This document shows positions 1 to 6,750 of a stretch of DNA of 8,776 nucleotides, in pieces. The position numbers and the translations under genes were made by a program. Origin of the DNA: AB-629-J13 sp964518835 (GTDB lineage Bacteria > Fidelibacterota > Marinisomatia > Marinisomatales > AB-629-J13); the NCBI GenBank assembly GCA_964518835.1, contig CAZFKU010000058.1, forward strand, positions 1-8,776, given 5' to 3'. Within the stretch, counting starts at the first letter, position 1; each line of letters begins with the position of its first letter. The notes beneath the pieces are model-generated. The model made no database searches. It was not told where the DNA came from and saw only the letters and a list, made by a program, of their open reading frames with translations.

Positions 1-51
1 TTTCAGGTCCTTAACATAAAAAACTACATGTCCTAAATAATGTGCTTTCAT
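1..51 (-). CDS. VOC-superfamily protein, N-terminal fragment (cut by window edge)
   Basis: Only the first 17 codons are present, from the ATG at 51; the gene runs off the left edge. They read MKAHYLGHVVFYVKDLK. The pattern LGHVVFYVxDLxxS is the usual first beta strand and helix of vicinal-oxygen-chelate proteins (glyoxalase I, extradiol dioxygenases, related enzymes), and the His in GHV is the usual first metal ligand. The start lies 39 bases after the phenylalanine hydroxylase stop with no terminator between, so co-transcription is likely. No clear Shine-Dalgarno sequence is visible. A 4-hydroxyphenylpyruvate dioxygenase would suit the neighbour, but this N-terminus looks more like a small generic glyoxalase-type protein, and the fragment is too short to decide. 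Confidence 0.6.
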   Translation of the reverse strand, partial: MKAHYLGHVVFYVKDLK

Positions 52-90
52 AATTGATAAGTGAGATTAATTAGAATCATTGTATCTCCG

Positions 91-915
91 CTACTCAAAA
101 TTTTCTAACCATTCCATTAAACCATTTTCCAATTCTTGAATAGACGGCGCAACAAACAGACTGGGTTGGTAATCTGTCGGATCAAATGGTGTTCTGCTTA
201 TTTTATCCAAATTGAAAGGTAATAGTTCGGCTTTATTCTCATAACTGGGCATTTCACCAATAGAGGATAACAATCCGGCACCATAGGCTTTAATCTTTCC
301 ATTTTCCATTACCAATCCAAATTCGAGTGTGTACCAATATGCCTGAATCAATCTCTGGAAACTCTCAGGTTTTGCTTTTTGAGCTGCCAGACCAAAATGG
401 TAATTGAGATTTGAAAAAAACGGATGAGAAAGTGTAATTGCATGACCCACTAATTCATGGATGATATCGGGTTCCGGGGTATAAAATGGACTGCTGTAAT
501 GACGAATATATTGGGTGGAACAAAATTTCTTATCTACTAAATTTAAAAGAAAATGTTCGGAAGAAATCAAACCTGCTACAGGAATCATTTGAAATCCACT
601 CAATTGTTTTAGCTGAACATTCATTTCAGAGAGTTGGGGAATCTTTTGATCATTTAATTTGATCAAACTCCCGGCATCTAAAAAATATTTACATGCATGA
701 GTTTTGTGTAAAGAAGATAAATTTGTGAATACCTCATACCACATTTCATGTTCCTCCTGAGTATAATCCACTGAGGGCACTTCACCATCGTTTTGATACT
801 CAAGAGCAATCTGAGCAATTAAATCCCTTCGTTCTCGATAGGCTAAATCACGAAAACCGGGATGATCTTTGTCCAATTTAACTAAGGGAGGGTGATTTTG
901 CTGATTCTTATTCAC
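91..915 (-). CDS. phhA: Aromatic amino acid hydroxylase, phenylalanine 4-monooxygenase type
   Basis: This is a pterin-dependent, non-haem iron hydroxylase, most likely converting phenylalanine to tyrosine in the cytoplasm using O2 and a tetrahydropterin. The diagnostic block is at residues 134-160: STQYIRH, then PEPDIIHELVGHA. The iron ligands are His153 and His158 of HELVGH and Glu198 in YWYTLEFG; the 45-residue spacing from His153 to Glu198 matches His285-Glu330 of the human enzyme. At 274 residues it is the size of single-domain bacterial enzymes, with no regulatory ACT domain. The start is GTG at 915 with only a weak purine run upstream; the conserved core begins well inside, so the exact start matters little. 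The pterin recycling partner phhB is not in the window. Tyrosine or tryptophan hydroxylase activity cannot be excluded from sequence alone, but the phenylalanine enzyme is the common bacterial form. Confidence 0.92.
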   Translation of the reverse strand: MNKNQQNHPPLVKLDKDHPGFRDLAYRERRDLIAQIALEYQNDGEVPSVDYTQEEHEMWYEVFTNLSSLHKTHACKYFLDAGSLIKLNDQKIPQLSEMNVQLKQLSGFQMIPVAGLISSEHFLLNLVDKKFCSTQYIRHYSSPFYTPEPDIIHELVGHAITLSHPFFSNLNYHFGLAAQKAKPESFQRLIQAYWYTLEFGLVMENGKIKAYGAGLLSSIGEMPSYENKAELLPFNLDKISRTPFDPTDYQPSLFVAPSIQELENGLMEWLENFE

Positions 916-999
916 TGGAATTTCTTTAATACTAAAAATAGTAATATACTTTCAAACAATTTATAAACTCCTGCAAATTGAAAATAAATTTCAATCTAG

Positions 1000-1071
1000 T
1001 AGCCCGTACGGGATTCGAACCCGTGTTACCGCCTTGAGAGGGCGGCGTCCTAACCCCTAGACGAACGGGCC
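1000..1071 (-). tRNA. tRNA-Glu, anticodon CTC
   Basis: The minus strand folds as a full cloverleaf. The acceptor GGCCCGT pairs with ACGGGCT (one G-T pair at 1-72). The anticodon stem CCGCC/GGCGG carries loop CTCTCAA, giving anticodon CTC for GAG codons. The T arm is ACGGG-TTCGAAT-CCCGT. The discriminator is A and CCA is not encoded, so it must be added after transcription. It lies 14 bases after tRNA-Gln and is probably processed from the same transcript. Confidence 0.96.
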
Positions 1072-1085
1072 AATCTCATCATCTG

Positions 1086-1156
1086 CTGGGGAGGAAGGAG
1101 TTGAACCCTCACTTACGGAACCAGAATCCGCTGTCCTACCATTAGACGACTCCCCA
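1086..1156 (-). tRNA. tRNA-Gln, anticodon CTG
   Basis: The minus strand gives acceptor TGGGGAG paired with CTCCCCA. The anticodon stem GCGGA/TCCGT carries loop TTCTGGT, giving anticodon CTG for CAG codons. The T arm is GAGGG-TTCAACT-CCTTC. The weak first pair (T1-A72) and G discriminator are typical of bacterial tRNA-Gln and help recognition by GlnRS, whose gene is also in this window. CCA is not encoded. The AT-rich 50 bases upstream contain no promoter I can name with confidence. Confidence 0.95.
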
Positions 1157-1208
1157 AAAGTCAACAGAAATTTAACGAAGTAAAAATAATAAATAAAATA
1201 GAATTGAT

Positions 1209-1239
1209 AAAAAAAGGACTCCGATAAGGAGCCCTTTTT
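1209..1239 (-). terminator. Intrinsic terminator after the selenoprotein gene
   Basis: On the minus strand GGGCTCC, loop TTATC and GGAGTCC form a 7-base stem with one C-A mismatch, extended by flanking A/T pairs and followed by seven T. It begins 24 bases past the stop of the upstream gene. It separates the envelope-protein cluster from the tRNA genes. The flanking A and T runs would also let it work weakly in the other direction. Confidence 0.85.
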
Positions 1240-1262
1240 AATTCAATATATAAATTGATTGA

Positions 1263-3044
1263 TTATTTCATCACCATCATTTTCTTGATGATAGTCTTGC
1301 TCTCTGTTTTCAATGTATATAGATACATTCCGGAGGGAATTGCAGACGCATTAAATACCGCTTCATGCAACCCTGCATCTTGAAAACCATCAACCAATCT
1401 GGCGATTTCCTGTCCGGTTAAATTGTGTACGAGCAGTTCAACATGTGATTGTTGAGTAATTTCATATTGAATAGATGTAACCGGATTGAATGGATTTGGA
1501 TAATTCTGTAAGACGGTTAACTCTTCGGGCAGAGGAGTTATGGACTTTTTCGCCAACTGTAAATTATCTCCTATATTAGAAATATCAACTGTTCCGGATC
1601 CATTCAAAATATATTCCGAACCATCTGCAGAATTTTTAAGAATCCAGACTTTATTATCCTCAGCATCTTTTTTGATATCAAAGGAAACATTCACTTTGTC
1701 GGTATTTTTCATCAGTTCGATGTTTCCGGAATTTTCAGCATAGATCATGCCATCTGAAAATCGAACATCAAATGCACCTGCTGGTGGTTTTGGAGGGAGA
1801 CTGTAACTGAGTCTTTCCGATTCCGGAACGTTTATCCCAAAATACAACGGCGTATTGTTAAACTGAATCACATTGGCATCCACCATATGATTGACAAATG
1901 GTTTTATCTTCCCCTGGTTCCCGACAGTAATAGTGATTTCTCCATCTTCATAAGACCTTAACCAATACCCTTTTCCCGGTTCTATCATTTCCGTAAGTGA
2001 ATATCCATTCTCAAATGAATAAACCGTGTTGGGAACGATTAAATTATCAGGATCAAGGATTGCATTAGTATAAACCGAGGAAGAAATACCGGAAATCATA
2101 TTCCAGTCTTCAGAAATCGGAATGGTAATTTCCTCAATCTCAAATCCTGTGAGGGTTGAGTAACCACCTTCATCTCCAAAACGAATCCAGTATCCCGCTC
2201 CATTTTCTAAATTGGATTCTAAATTGTATCCATTATCAAATGAATACAATGTATTTTCGATAGCATCCGGAAAAATAACTTGATAGTTCGTATTTTCCAT
2301 AACCAAAGGTAATCCAACTGTAACCCAATCCGGTGAATAAGCCAGCATCATATCCATGGTTGGATCCTGCCAGTCATTAGTGATTCTTCCTTGGTAAATT
2401 TCCTTGCTCCCGGAAGAATAGGATTGTATAAGAATAACTGCTTGCAATAAATCCATATCCCAGGAAGGATCCAATTCAAAATGATGAGAATATTCACCAG
2501 TTTCACCTTCGGCATACAAGTTGAAGTCCTCATATTCATAGCCTTCAACTGTAGCGAAATAATTATTATTGTAATTATAAGTGAGCATATAAACGATCTT
2601 ATTGTCACTTGTTGTAATATCTCCTGTCATTGTTATATCAGCAACTAAATCTAACCCACCATCATTTTGATTCAAATAAGTGACAAAACCCATTTGAACG
2701 GGACTGTTATCATTAATCAAATCATTGTAAACATTTTGATAATAGGGATACATATTGGTACCACCGCCGATCACATCCACATGTCCGTTAAATTCAACAT
2801 GGGGAATTCCACCAACATAATACATTCCTGCCCGTTGGGAGTAACCGGGACTTACATGCCCGTCACTTTCCCAAATGAGTGGAATTACATTCGGGTGATT
2901 GTTATAAAGCTGTAGAAGCCCGGCCCGGGCGTCTGGACAGTACCCTCACCAAGTAGCTGTAAATACTTCCCCTACGACGGAAATTTGAGTTCCGAATAAA
3001 AGTACGTTACAAAATAAACTGATTGTGATTAAGAATTTCTTCAT
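1263..3044 (-). CDS. Secreted thioredoxin-like selenoprotein (UxxC) with T9SS C-terminal sorting domain
   Basis: Start at ATG 3044, chosen for the AAGGAG six bases upstream and the signal peptide that follows (MKKFLITISLFCNVLLFG). Reading through one in-frame TGA (2948-2946, codon 33) gives 593 residues. Residues 24-36 are VGEVFTATW-U-GYC, a thioredoxin-type active site with selenocysteine as the first redox residue and Cys36 as the second. VGGIPH with Pro81 fits the thioredoxin cis-proline loop. Residues 264-288 and 339-363 are two similar modules (NTxYSFxNGY to GYWxR). Residues from about 509 are a type A T9SS sorting domain (NYPNPFNP, SGMYLY). The family resembles Omp28-like thioredoxin proteins. 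I infer export through Sec, then T9SS release or anchoring at the surface, with an oxidoreductase role on an unknown substrate. No clear promoter is visible in the 116 bases upstream and no terminator separates it from the lipoprotein gene. Alternatives are a nonsense-mutated pseudogene or a sequencing error. Without recoding, only 1263-2825 would be called. Confidence 0.85.
1956..2255 (-). repeat. Two diverged protein repeats inside the selenoprotein gene
   Basis: Residues 264-288 (NTLYSFDNGY to GYWIR) and 339-363 (NTVYSFENGY to GYWLR) are two copies of one module about 75 residues apart, linked by a stretch containing DWNMISGIS. The similarity is at protein level rather than exact DNA, so this is an old internal duplication. 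Such modules are probably extracellular beta-rich spacers between the thioredoxin domain and the sorting domain; their function is unknown to me. Confidence 0.7.
2910..2940 (-). promoter_or_regulatory. Putative bacterial SECIS element (selenocysteine insertion hairpin)
   Basis: On the minus strand the hairpin begins six bases after the UGA. It has a lower stem CTGT/ACAG, a two-base CC bulge, AGA/TCT, one C-T mismatch, an upper stem GCCCG/CGGGC and an apical loop GGC (or GGGCC if the last pair is open). The loop starts 20 nucleotides after the UGA and begins with G, matching what is known of bSECIS elements: a small loop with G in its first two bases at a similar distance, as in E. coli fdhF. 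It would bind SelB and deliver Sec-tRNA. The GC-rich run stands out in an AT-rich gene. No folding program was run. Confidence 0.75.
2946..2948 (-). other. In-frame UGA read as selenocysteine (residue 33)
   Basis: The codon between TGG (Trp32) and GGG (Gly34) is TGA, at the position of the first Cys of a thioredoxin CxxC motif. The coding frame is uninterrupted on both sides, with a signal peptide before and thioredoxin-like sequence after. UGA serves as an ordinary stop for gltX and for the barrel gene in this window, so the code as a whole is not reassigned. Confidence 0.82.
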
Positions 3045-3050
3045 TTTATG

Positions 3051-3056
3051 CTCCTT
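3051..3056 (-). promoter_or_regulatory. Ribosome binding site of the selenoprotein gene
   Basis: AAGGAG lies six bases upstream of the ATG at 3044. It is the strongest Shine-Dalgarno match in the window and decides the start of the selenoprotein. It argues against any start downstream of the UGA; the first ATG after the UGA, at 2825, falls within the thioredoxin fold. Confidence 0.85.
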
Positions 3057-3160
3057 TTTTCATTGGACATGCTGCTTTAATGTAATATTCCCTAAAAATC
3101 TTTTAATACTTACAAAGCCATCGGAAAATACATCATTTCATTTAAATTAAACCATACTTT

Positions 3161-4441
3161 TTATTGAACTGCATCATTCTCAAGCGGTGCATGTAAGCGG
3201 TTAGACTGAAACACTCTGTTGTCTACAACAGATTGAACCAAGGTAATCACATGAAATAATGGATGATCTATTGTATAATCATCTGGTTTCAATAGAGAAA
3301 TTTGGGATGAATATGTTTCATTTTCTTCCAAGGTGTCCCATTCATCTCCAGAATTTAAATCCCGCATCACCTGCATGTGAATCAATTCTCCATTGGGAGC
3401 ACTATAGTTAATGCTATCTTCGACCACAAAAGCCCAAACTTTAACTATGTCATTTACCATCGAGAATGGATAAACTTCAATGTCAACTAAGATACTGTCT
3501 TCAATCAAATTGACCGTATGCCCCAAATATAAATTATTTTCTTGTGCAATTTCGGATAAAACGATACTATTTGCATTGTTTTCCACAGGAGCTTGTCCAA
3601 ATAAAATGTGAGAACCATTGATTACAACCACAGGACAAAATGGGACATCGTACATAGTTCGTCTCCATTCGACATCGTTCGGATTATAATCATACATTGG
3701 ATCTAATGGTAATGGTGAATTCCAATGATACCGGATCATCGTTATATTTTCTTGTTGTTCATCTATAATAACGTCTAATTCATGATTCACCGGGACACAG
3801 GGGATACAACCTACGTTTGTGAATACCTCTCCCATTACAACTTGACGAACTGAAGTTTCTATGGTCAGATAAACTTCATGAATATCTGTACTATCTCTAA
3901 CAGAAAACACTACATTATGAGTTCCTGGTCGTATGCCTGTTAAAACCAAATTTTGGTTATTATCATTTCTCCATGTAAAAGAAGTAATTTCCTCTTCAGA
4001 AACGAGATAAATTGAATCTGGTTCAATCTCCCCCAAAGACTCAAAATATTCTGCAGGTTTAATTATGATTTCCTCTCCAACTTTATTAAATACTGGAAAT
4101 CCTTCTAAAACTATAAAATTTAAATAAATTATTTGATTTTTATCTGCATTGTTAAATTGTGCAGTAATGGTTGTAGAACCAAAATTTTTTCCAATCACTA
4201 TAAGCATTGACTCAATTTGAGTGATTGTAACAATATTTGAGTCACCCAAATCTTTAAATGAAAACATCCCATTTTGAGAATTTTCATTGATGAGGGATTC
4301 TATAGAGATTTCTAAAGTATCACCGGGTTGTAAATATTCTTTTTTCACAGATTCATCAGCAGGAGGTTCAACAGCTTCCGGGATTAATTCACATCCCAAA
4401 ATTATTAACAAAATGCTGATCCAGATTAAACGAATTTTCAT
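3161..4441 (-). CDS. Lipoprotein with Ig-like N-terminal region and thioredoxin/Omp28-like C-terminal domain
   Basis: 426 residues. The start ATG at 4441 overlaps the upstream barrel gene stop as ATGA, indicating translational coupling; it gives a lipoprotein signal (MKIRLIWISILLIILGC, lipidated Cys17). A longer reading from 4594 would add 51 residues lying over the barrel gene and bury the signal, so it is rejected. Residues about 35-198 look beta-rich, perhaps two Ig-like domains. Residues 200-285 are thioredoxin-like, with GEVFTNVGCIPC (Cys212, Cys215) and a cis-proline loop VPFCPVVVING (Pro270, preceded by Cys269, unusual). The remaining part, to residue 426, is probably a beta domain, as in Omp28-type proteins. 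The active site aligns with the selenoprotein, so the two are likely related. I infer a membrane-anchored thiol-disulfide protein at the outer membrane; partner and substrate are unknown. Stop is TAA. Confidence 0.82.
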   Translation of the reverse strand: MKIRLIWISILLIILGCELIPEAVEPPADESVKKEYLQPGDTLEISIESLINENSQNGMFSFKDLGDSNIVTITQIESMLIVIGKNFGSTTITAQFNNADKNQIIYLNFIVLEGFPVFNKVGEEIIIKPAEYFESLGEIEPDSIYLVSEEEITSFTWRNDNNQNLVLTGIRPGTHNVVFSVRDSTDIHEVYLTIETSVRQVVMGEVFTNVGCIPCVPVNHELDVIIDEQQENITMIRYHWNSPLPLDPMYDYNPNDVEWRRTMYDVPFCPVVVINGSHILFGQAPVENNANSIVLSEIAQENNLYLGHTVNLIEDSILVDIEVYPFSMVNDIVKVWAFVVEDSINYSAPNGELIHMQVMRDLNSGDEWDTLEENETYSSQISLLKPDDYTIDHPLFHVITLVQSVVDNRVFQSNRLHAPLENDAVQ

Positions 4442-6078
4442 AATCTTACTTCCACCATCATTCGAACACCGTCGAATGCGCTGATATTTCTGCAAACACC
4501 TCCTGTACACCGAATACCACCTTTTTCTGTACCGTAAGAAGTGCGTACTGTAAATATGGGGGATGGTTTGTACACTAATTCTCCACTGATCCATTGAGTA
4601 TTTCCAAAAAGAGCCGGATCGGAAGTAAGATCAGTGATGAGAGCAAAAGACAATTTTCGCTTCCAGTCTACTGATAAAATATATTGTTGATTCACAAATT
4701 CATTTCCACTCTTAAGAGCCTTCTGAACTCCTATTGATCCTCCTATCACAAATTCTCCCATAACTCTTGAAAAATAAGCGGGGATAAAGGTATAATATTT
4801 CTCTTTCGTAATTCCGTCCAGGGAAAATTCAGTATAACCACCGATCATACGGGTTTGCAATTCATATCCTGAATACTCCAATTCAAAATACATTTCTTGA
4901 AATGGAAAATATTCAATACTCATTGAAGGAAAAAAGAAATTGTTTTTTTCACCAGTTGTGGAAGTACGACTTGCTTGTGCATAAATCCCTGTAAATAAAA
5001 AGGATTCTCCCAGGTTTTTCCTGTAATCCGCATAAAACCCCGCCTCATCGCCATAATCAACGACATGGCTAAGATTTGCAAGTAATCCTATATCATGCTG
5101 GCGGAGGGTCGTAGGACCTAAATGAAACGGCATGGACTTAGAAGCCATTCGATTGTAATTAATTTTATTTTCAACAGATTCAATTCCATTCCGGTACAAT
5201 TTATATTCAAATGTCAAGATGGATTTATCACATAAACTGCCTGTCAATAGGGAATAAAATACACTGCCCTTTTCTTCTGAAATGGATTCAACGGTTTGTA
5301 ATAAAGTGCCATTAAAATCCTGTTCTACCAGAGGGATGTCATACCATTTTTTCAGTGATCCGTACTCAAGAGTCCATTCCCAATTTTCACGAAACAAAGT
5401 GTATGTAAATCCGGTATTTAAAATAAAAGCTTCCTGTTCAGGAAATTCAACATCTGTGGAGGACAGAGTTTCGGTATTCAATTTTTCAAATCTGACAGGT
5501 GACCGAAATTTTGAACCGGTGATGTAACCTGCACCATTCCAATTTCCTTCATCAGGGAAATAATTTATCTGAATTCCCCCTACATCAAAATTTGTAAACA
5601 AATCCGGTGTGCGATTCGCAATAGGTGAATAGGACGTAAATTCATCTCGTGTTCCAAGCAGGGTCATGAGTTGAATTTGGTCATTAATTTCAAAGTCTAA
5701 TTGAAGTCCAAAAGGGCGATTGTCAAAATCTAAGGATTTATCTTCAAAAAAATTAAAAGCCAACCCGTTACCGAAAACAGCAGTCAAATGTCCTGCATCC
5801 AGCGACCATGAATCACGGATGACATTCAATGCTAAAGTACGAACCCCGGTAAATTTTACACCATATTCAGGAGGTTCGTTGTAGGCAAATTCCGAGTTGA
5901 GATGCCAAAATGATCCCTGGAAATTTACTGTGATGTAATTTTCAAGGTATGTGTATTGATCTTCGGTCTGAACATTTTCCCCATAGCGGGAATATAAGCC
6001 TCCATTGATGGAAACTGCCGTAAGGGAGGTTCCTATCCCTAAAAGATATAAAAGTGTAAATTTACTATAGGCTGAAAT
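4438..6078 (-). CDS. DUF6029-like outer-membrane beta-barrel protein with non-standard ATT start
   Basis: About 546 residues from the proposed start, an ATT at 6078, eight bases after the TlpA stop. From there the product opens with a signal-like stretch (SAYSKFTLLYLLGIGTSL) and mature sequence GGLYSRYGEN. The frame is open up to about 6123 but has no ATG, GTG or TTG until TTG 5829, which would delete the signal and the first strands. The body alternates short aromatic-rich strands and polar turns, as outer-membrane barrels do. Phrases such as FGNGLAFNFFEDKSLDF are like DUF6029 proteins as I recall them; the function of that family is unknown. A Cys pair (Cys524 and Cys529, CTGGVC) lies near the C-terminus. 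It ends in TGA overlapping the lipoprotein ATG. The lack of a standard start could also mean a frameshift or sequence error near 6080. Confidence 0.72.
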   Translation of the reverse strand: MSAYSKFTLLYLLGIGTSLTAVSINGGLYSRYGENVQTEDQYTYLENYITVNFQGSFWHLNSEFAYNEPPEYGVKFTGVRTLALNVIRDSWSLDAGHLTAVFGNGLAFNFFEDKSLDFDNRPFGLQLDFEINDQIQLMTLLGTRDEFTSYSPIANRTPDLFTNFDVGGIQINYFPDEGNWNGAGYITGSKFRSPVRFEKLNTETLSSTDVEFPEQEAFILNTGFTYTLFRENWEWTLEYGSLKKWYDIPLVEQDFNGTLLQTVESISEEKGSVFYSLLTGSLCDKSILTFEYKLYRNGIESVENKINYNRMASKSMPFHLGPTTLRQHDIGLLANLSHVVDYGDEAGFYADYRKNLGESFLFTGIYAQASRTSTTGEKNNFFFPSMSIEYFPFQEMYFELEYSGYELQTRMIGGYTEFSLDGITKEKYYTFIPAYFSRVMGEFVIGGSIGVQKALKSGNEFVNQQYILSVDWKRKLSFALITDLTSDPALFGNTQWISGELVYKPSPIFTVRTSYGTEKGGIRCTGGVCRNISAFDGVRMMVEVRL

Positions 6079-6086
6079 GAAACTGT

Positions 6087-6644
6087 TTAATCCGGTTTTA
6101 TCATAGATGTTGAATCTCCAGGATCACTTGTTTTCAGACCCAGAGCATCAACAATTACTGCTTCAATTTCCTTTTCATCCCCGGGGATGTACCCACTGTG
6201 TTCCCAAAGGATTTTCCCTTCTGGAGAAACTAAAAAAGAAAAGGGTAAAGCTTCTGAATTGAATTGTCCGAAAAATTTCTGTTCCGTATCCAAGTAAATT
6301 GGATATGATATTTTCTTGGATTTCAAAATTGTTGAAATTTTCTTTGCTGTTTTTGTATCATCGATTGAAATTCCAACTACTTGAAAATTGTTATCTTCAT
6401 ATTTGTGATGCATGATGTTCAATTCTTTCATTTCTTTCAGACACGGGACGCACCAAGTCGCCCAAAAGCTCATCATAGTAAATTTATTTTCGGTGAGCTT
6501 TTTAGATGATATTTTTTTACCTTTCAATGTTTTGATTTTTACATTGGGTAAGGATCGAAATTCTTCTTCTTTAGAATCTAATTCTTCGCAAAATACAAAA
6601 TGTGTAATTGCAATTATTATTATTAATAATACTGATTTTCTCAT
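6087..6644 (-). CDS. TlpA-like thiol-disulfide oxidoreductase (exported thioredoxin)
   Basis: 185 residues. The N-terminus MRKSVLLIIIIAITHFVF is a signal peptide or anchor; a Cys at 19 could be a lipidation site, but FVFC is a poor lipobox. Residues 31 to about 170 form an AhpC/TSA-TlpA type redoxin domain: FWATWCVPCLKE with catalytic Cys65 and Cys68, VVGISIDD, and the cis-proline loop EALPFSFLV (Pro134). Such proteins reduce disulfides in the periplasm, for example for cytochrome c maturation or substrate proteins. It is the first gene of the envelope cluster, and the barrel gene starts eight bases after its stop. There is no Shine-Dalgarno match before the ATG, but a promoter-like pair lies upstream. 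No cytochrome genes are nearby, so the partner is more likely within the cluster. Confidence 0.92.
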   Translation of the reverse strand: MRKSVLLIIIIAITHFVFCEELDSKEEEFRSLPNVKIKTLKGKKISSKKLTENKFTMMSFWATWCVPCLKEMKELNIMHHKYEDNNFQVVGISIDDTKTAKKISTILKSKKISYPIYLDTEQKFFGQFNSEALPFSFLVSPEGKILWEHSGYIPGDEKEIEAVIVDALGLKTSDPGDSTSMIKPD

Positions 6645-6684
6645 GTGTTATATTAATTATTTATGATAAAATTAATCAAATTCA

Positions 6685-6713
6685 TTTATACGCATTTGAC
6701 ACCATAAATTCAA
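6685..6713 (-). promoter_or_regulatory. Possible sigma70-type promoter for the tlpA cluster
   Basis: On the minus strand TTGAAT (-35, 6713-6708) and TATAAA (-10, 6690-6685) are separated by 17 bases. Transcription would begin near 6678, leaving about 34 bases before the tlpA ATG. This is in the 106-base gap after glnS, which holds no convincing terminator. In such AT-rich DNA chance matches are common and the lineage's promoter consensus is not known to me. Confidence 0.35.
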
Positions 6714-6750
6714 AATTTATTCCAAAAATATTAAACCCAATCTATATGTT

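Noticed and set aside
977..995. AT-rich inverted repeat (ATTGAAA/TTTCAAT) after tRNA-Glu as a terminator
   Set aside because: Only one G-C pair in the stem and no T run follows; weak and expected by chance in AT-rich DNA.
1263..2825. A 520-residue secreted protein starting at ATG 2825
   Set aside because: It lacks a signal peptide although it has a secretion sorting domain, starts inside a thioredoxin fold, and the same frame continues upstream through one UGA to a well-placed start with ribosome binding site.
2946..2948. Pseudogene, or genome-wide UGA reassignment
   Set aside because: Only one stop interrupts the gene, it is at the redox Cys position, and a SECIS-like hairpin follows. UGA ends gltX and the barrel gene normally, so a reassigned code does not fit.
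4442..4594. N-terminal extension of the lipoprotein gene
   Set aside because: It lies over the end of the barrel gene in another frame, has no family-like sequence, and would bury the lipoprotein signal peptide.
4438..5829. Barrel protein starting at TTG 5829
   Set aside because: It would remove the signal peptide and about 80 residues of continuous barrel-like sequence encoded upstream in the same frame.
6704..6720. Inverted repeat ATAAATT/AATTTAT between glnS and tlpA as operator or terminator
   Set aside because: Made only of A/T pairs with a three-base loop and no T run; likely chance.
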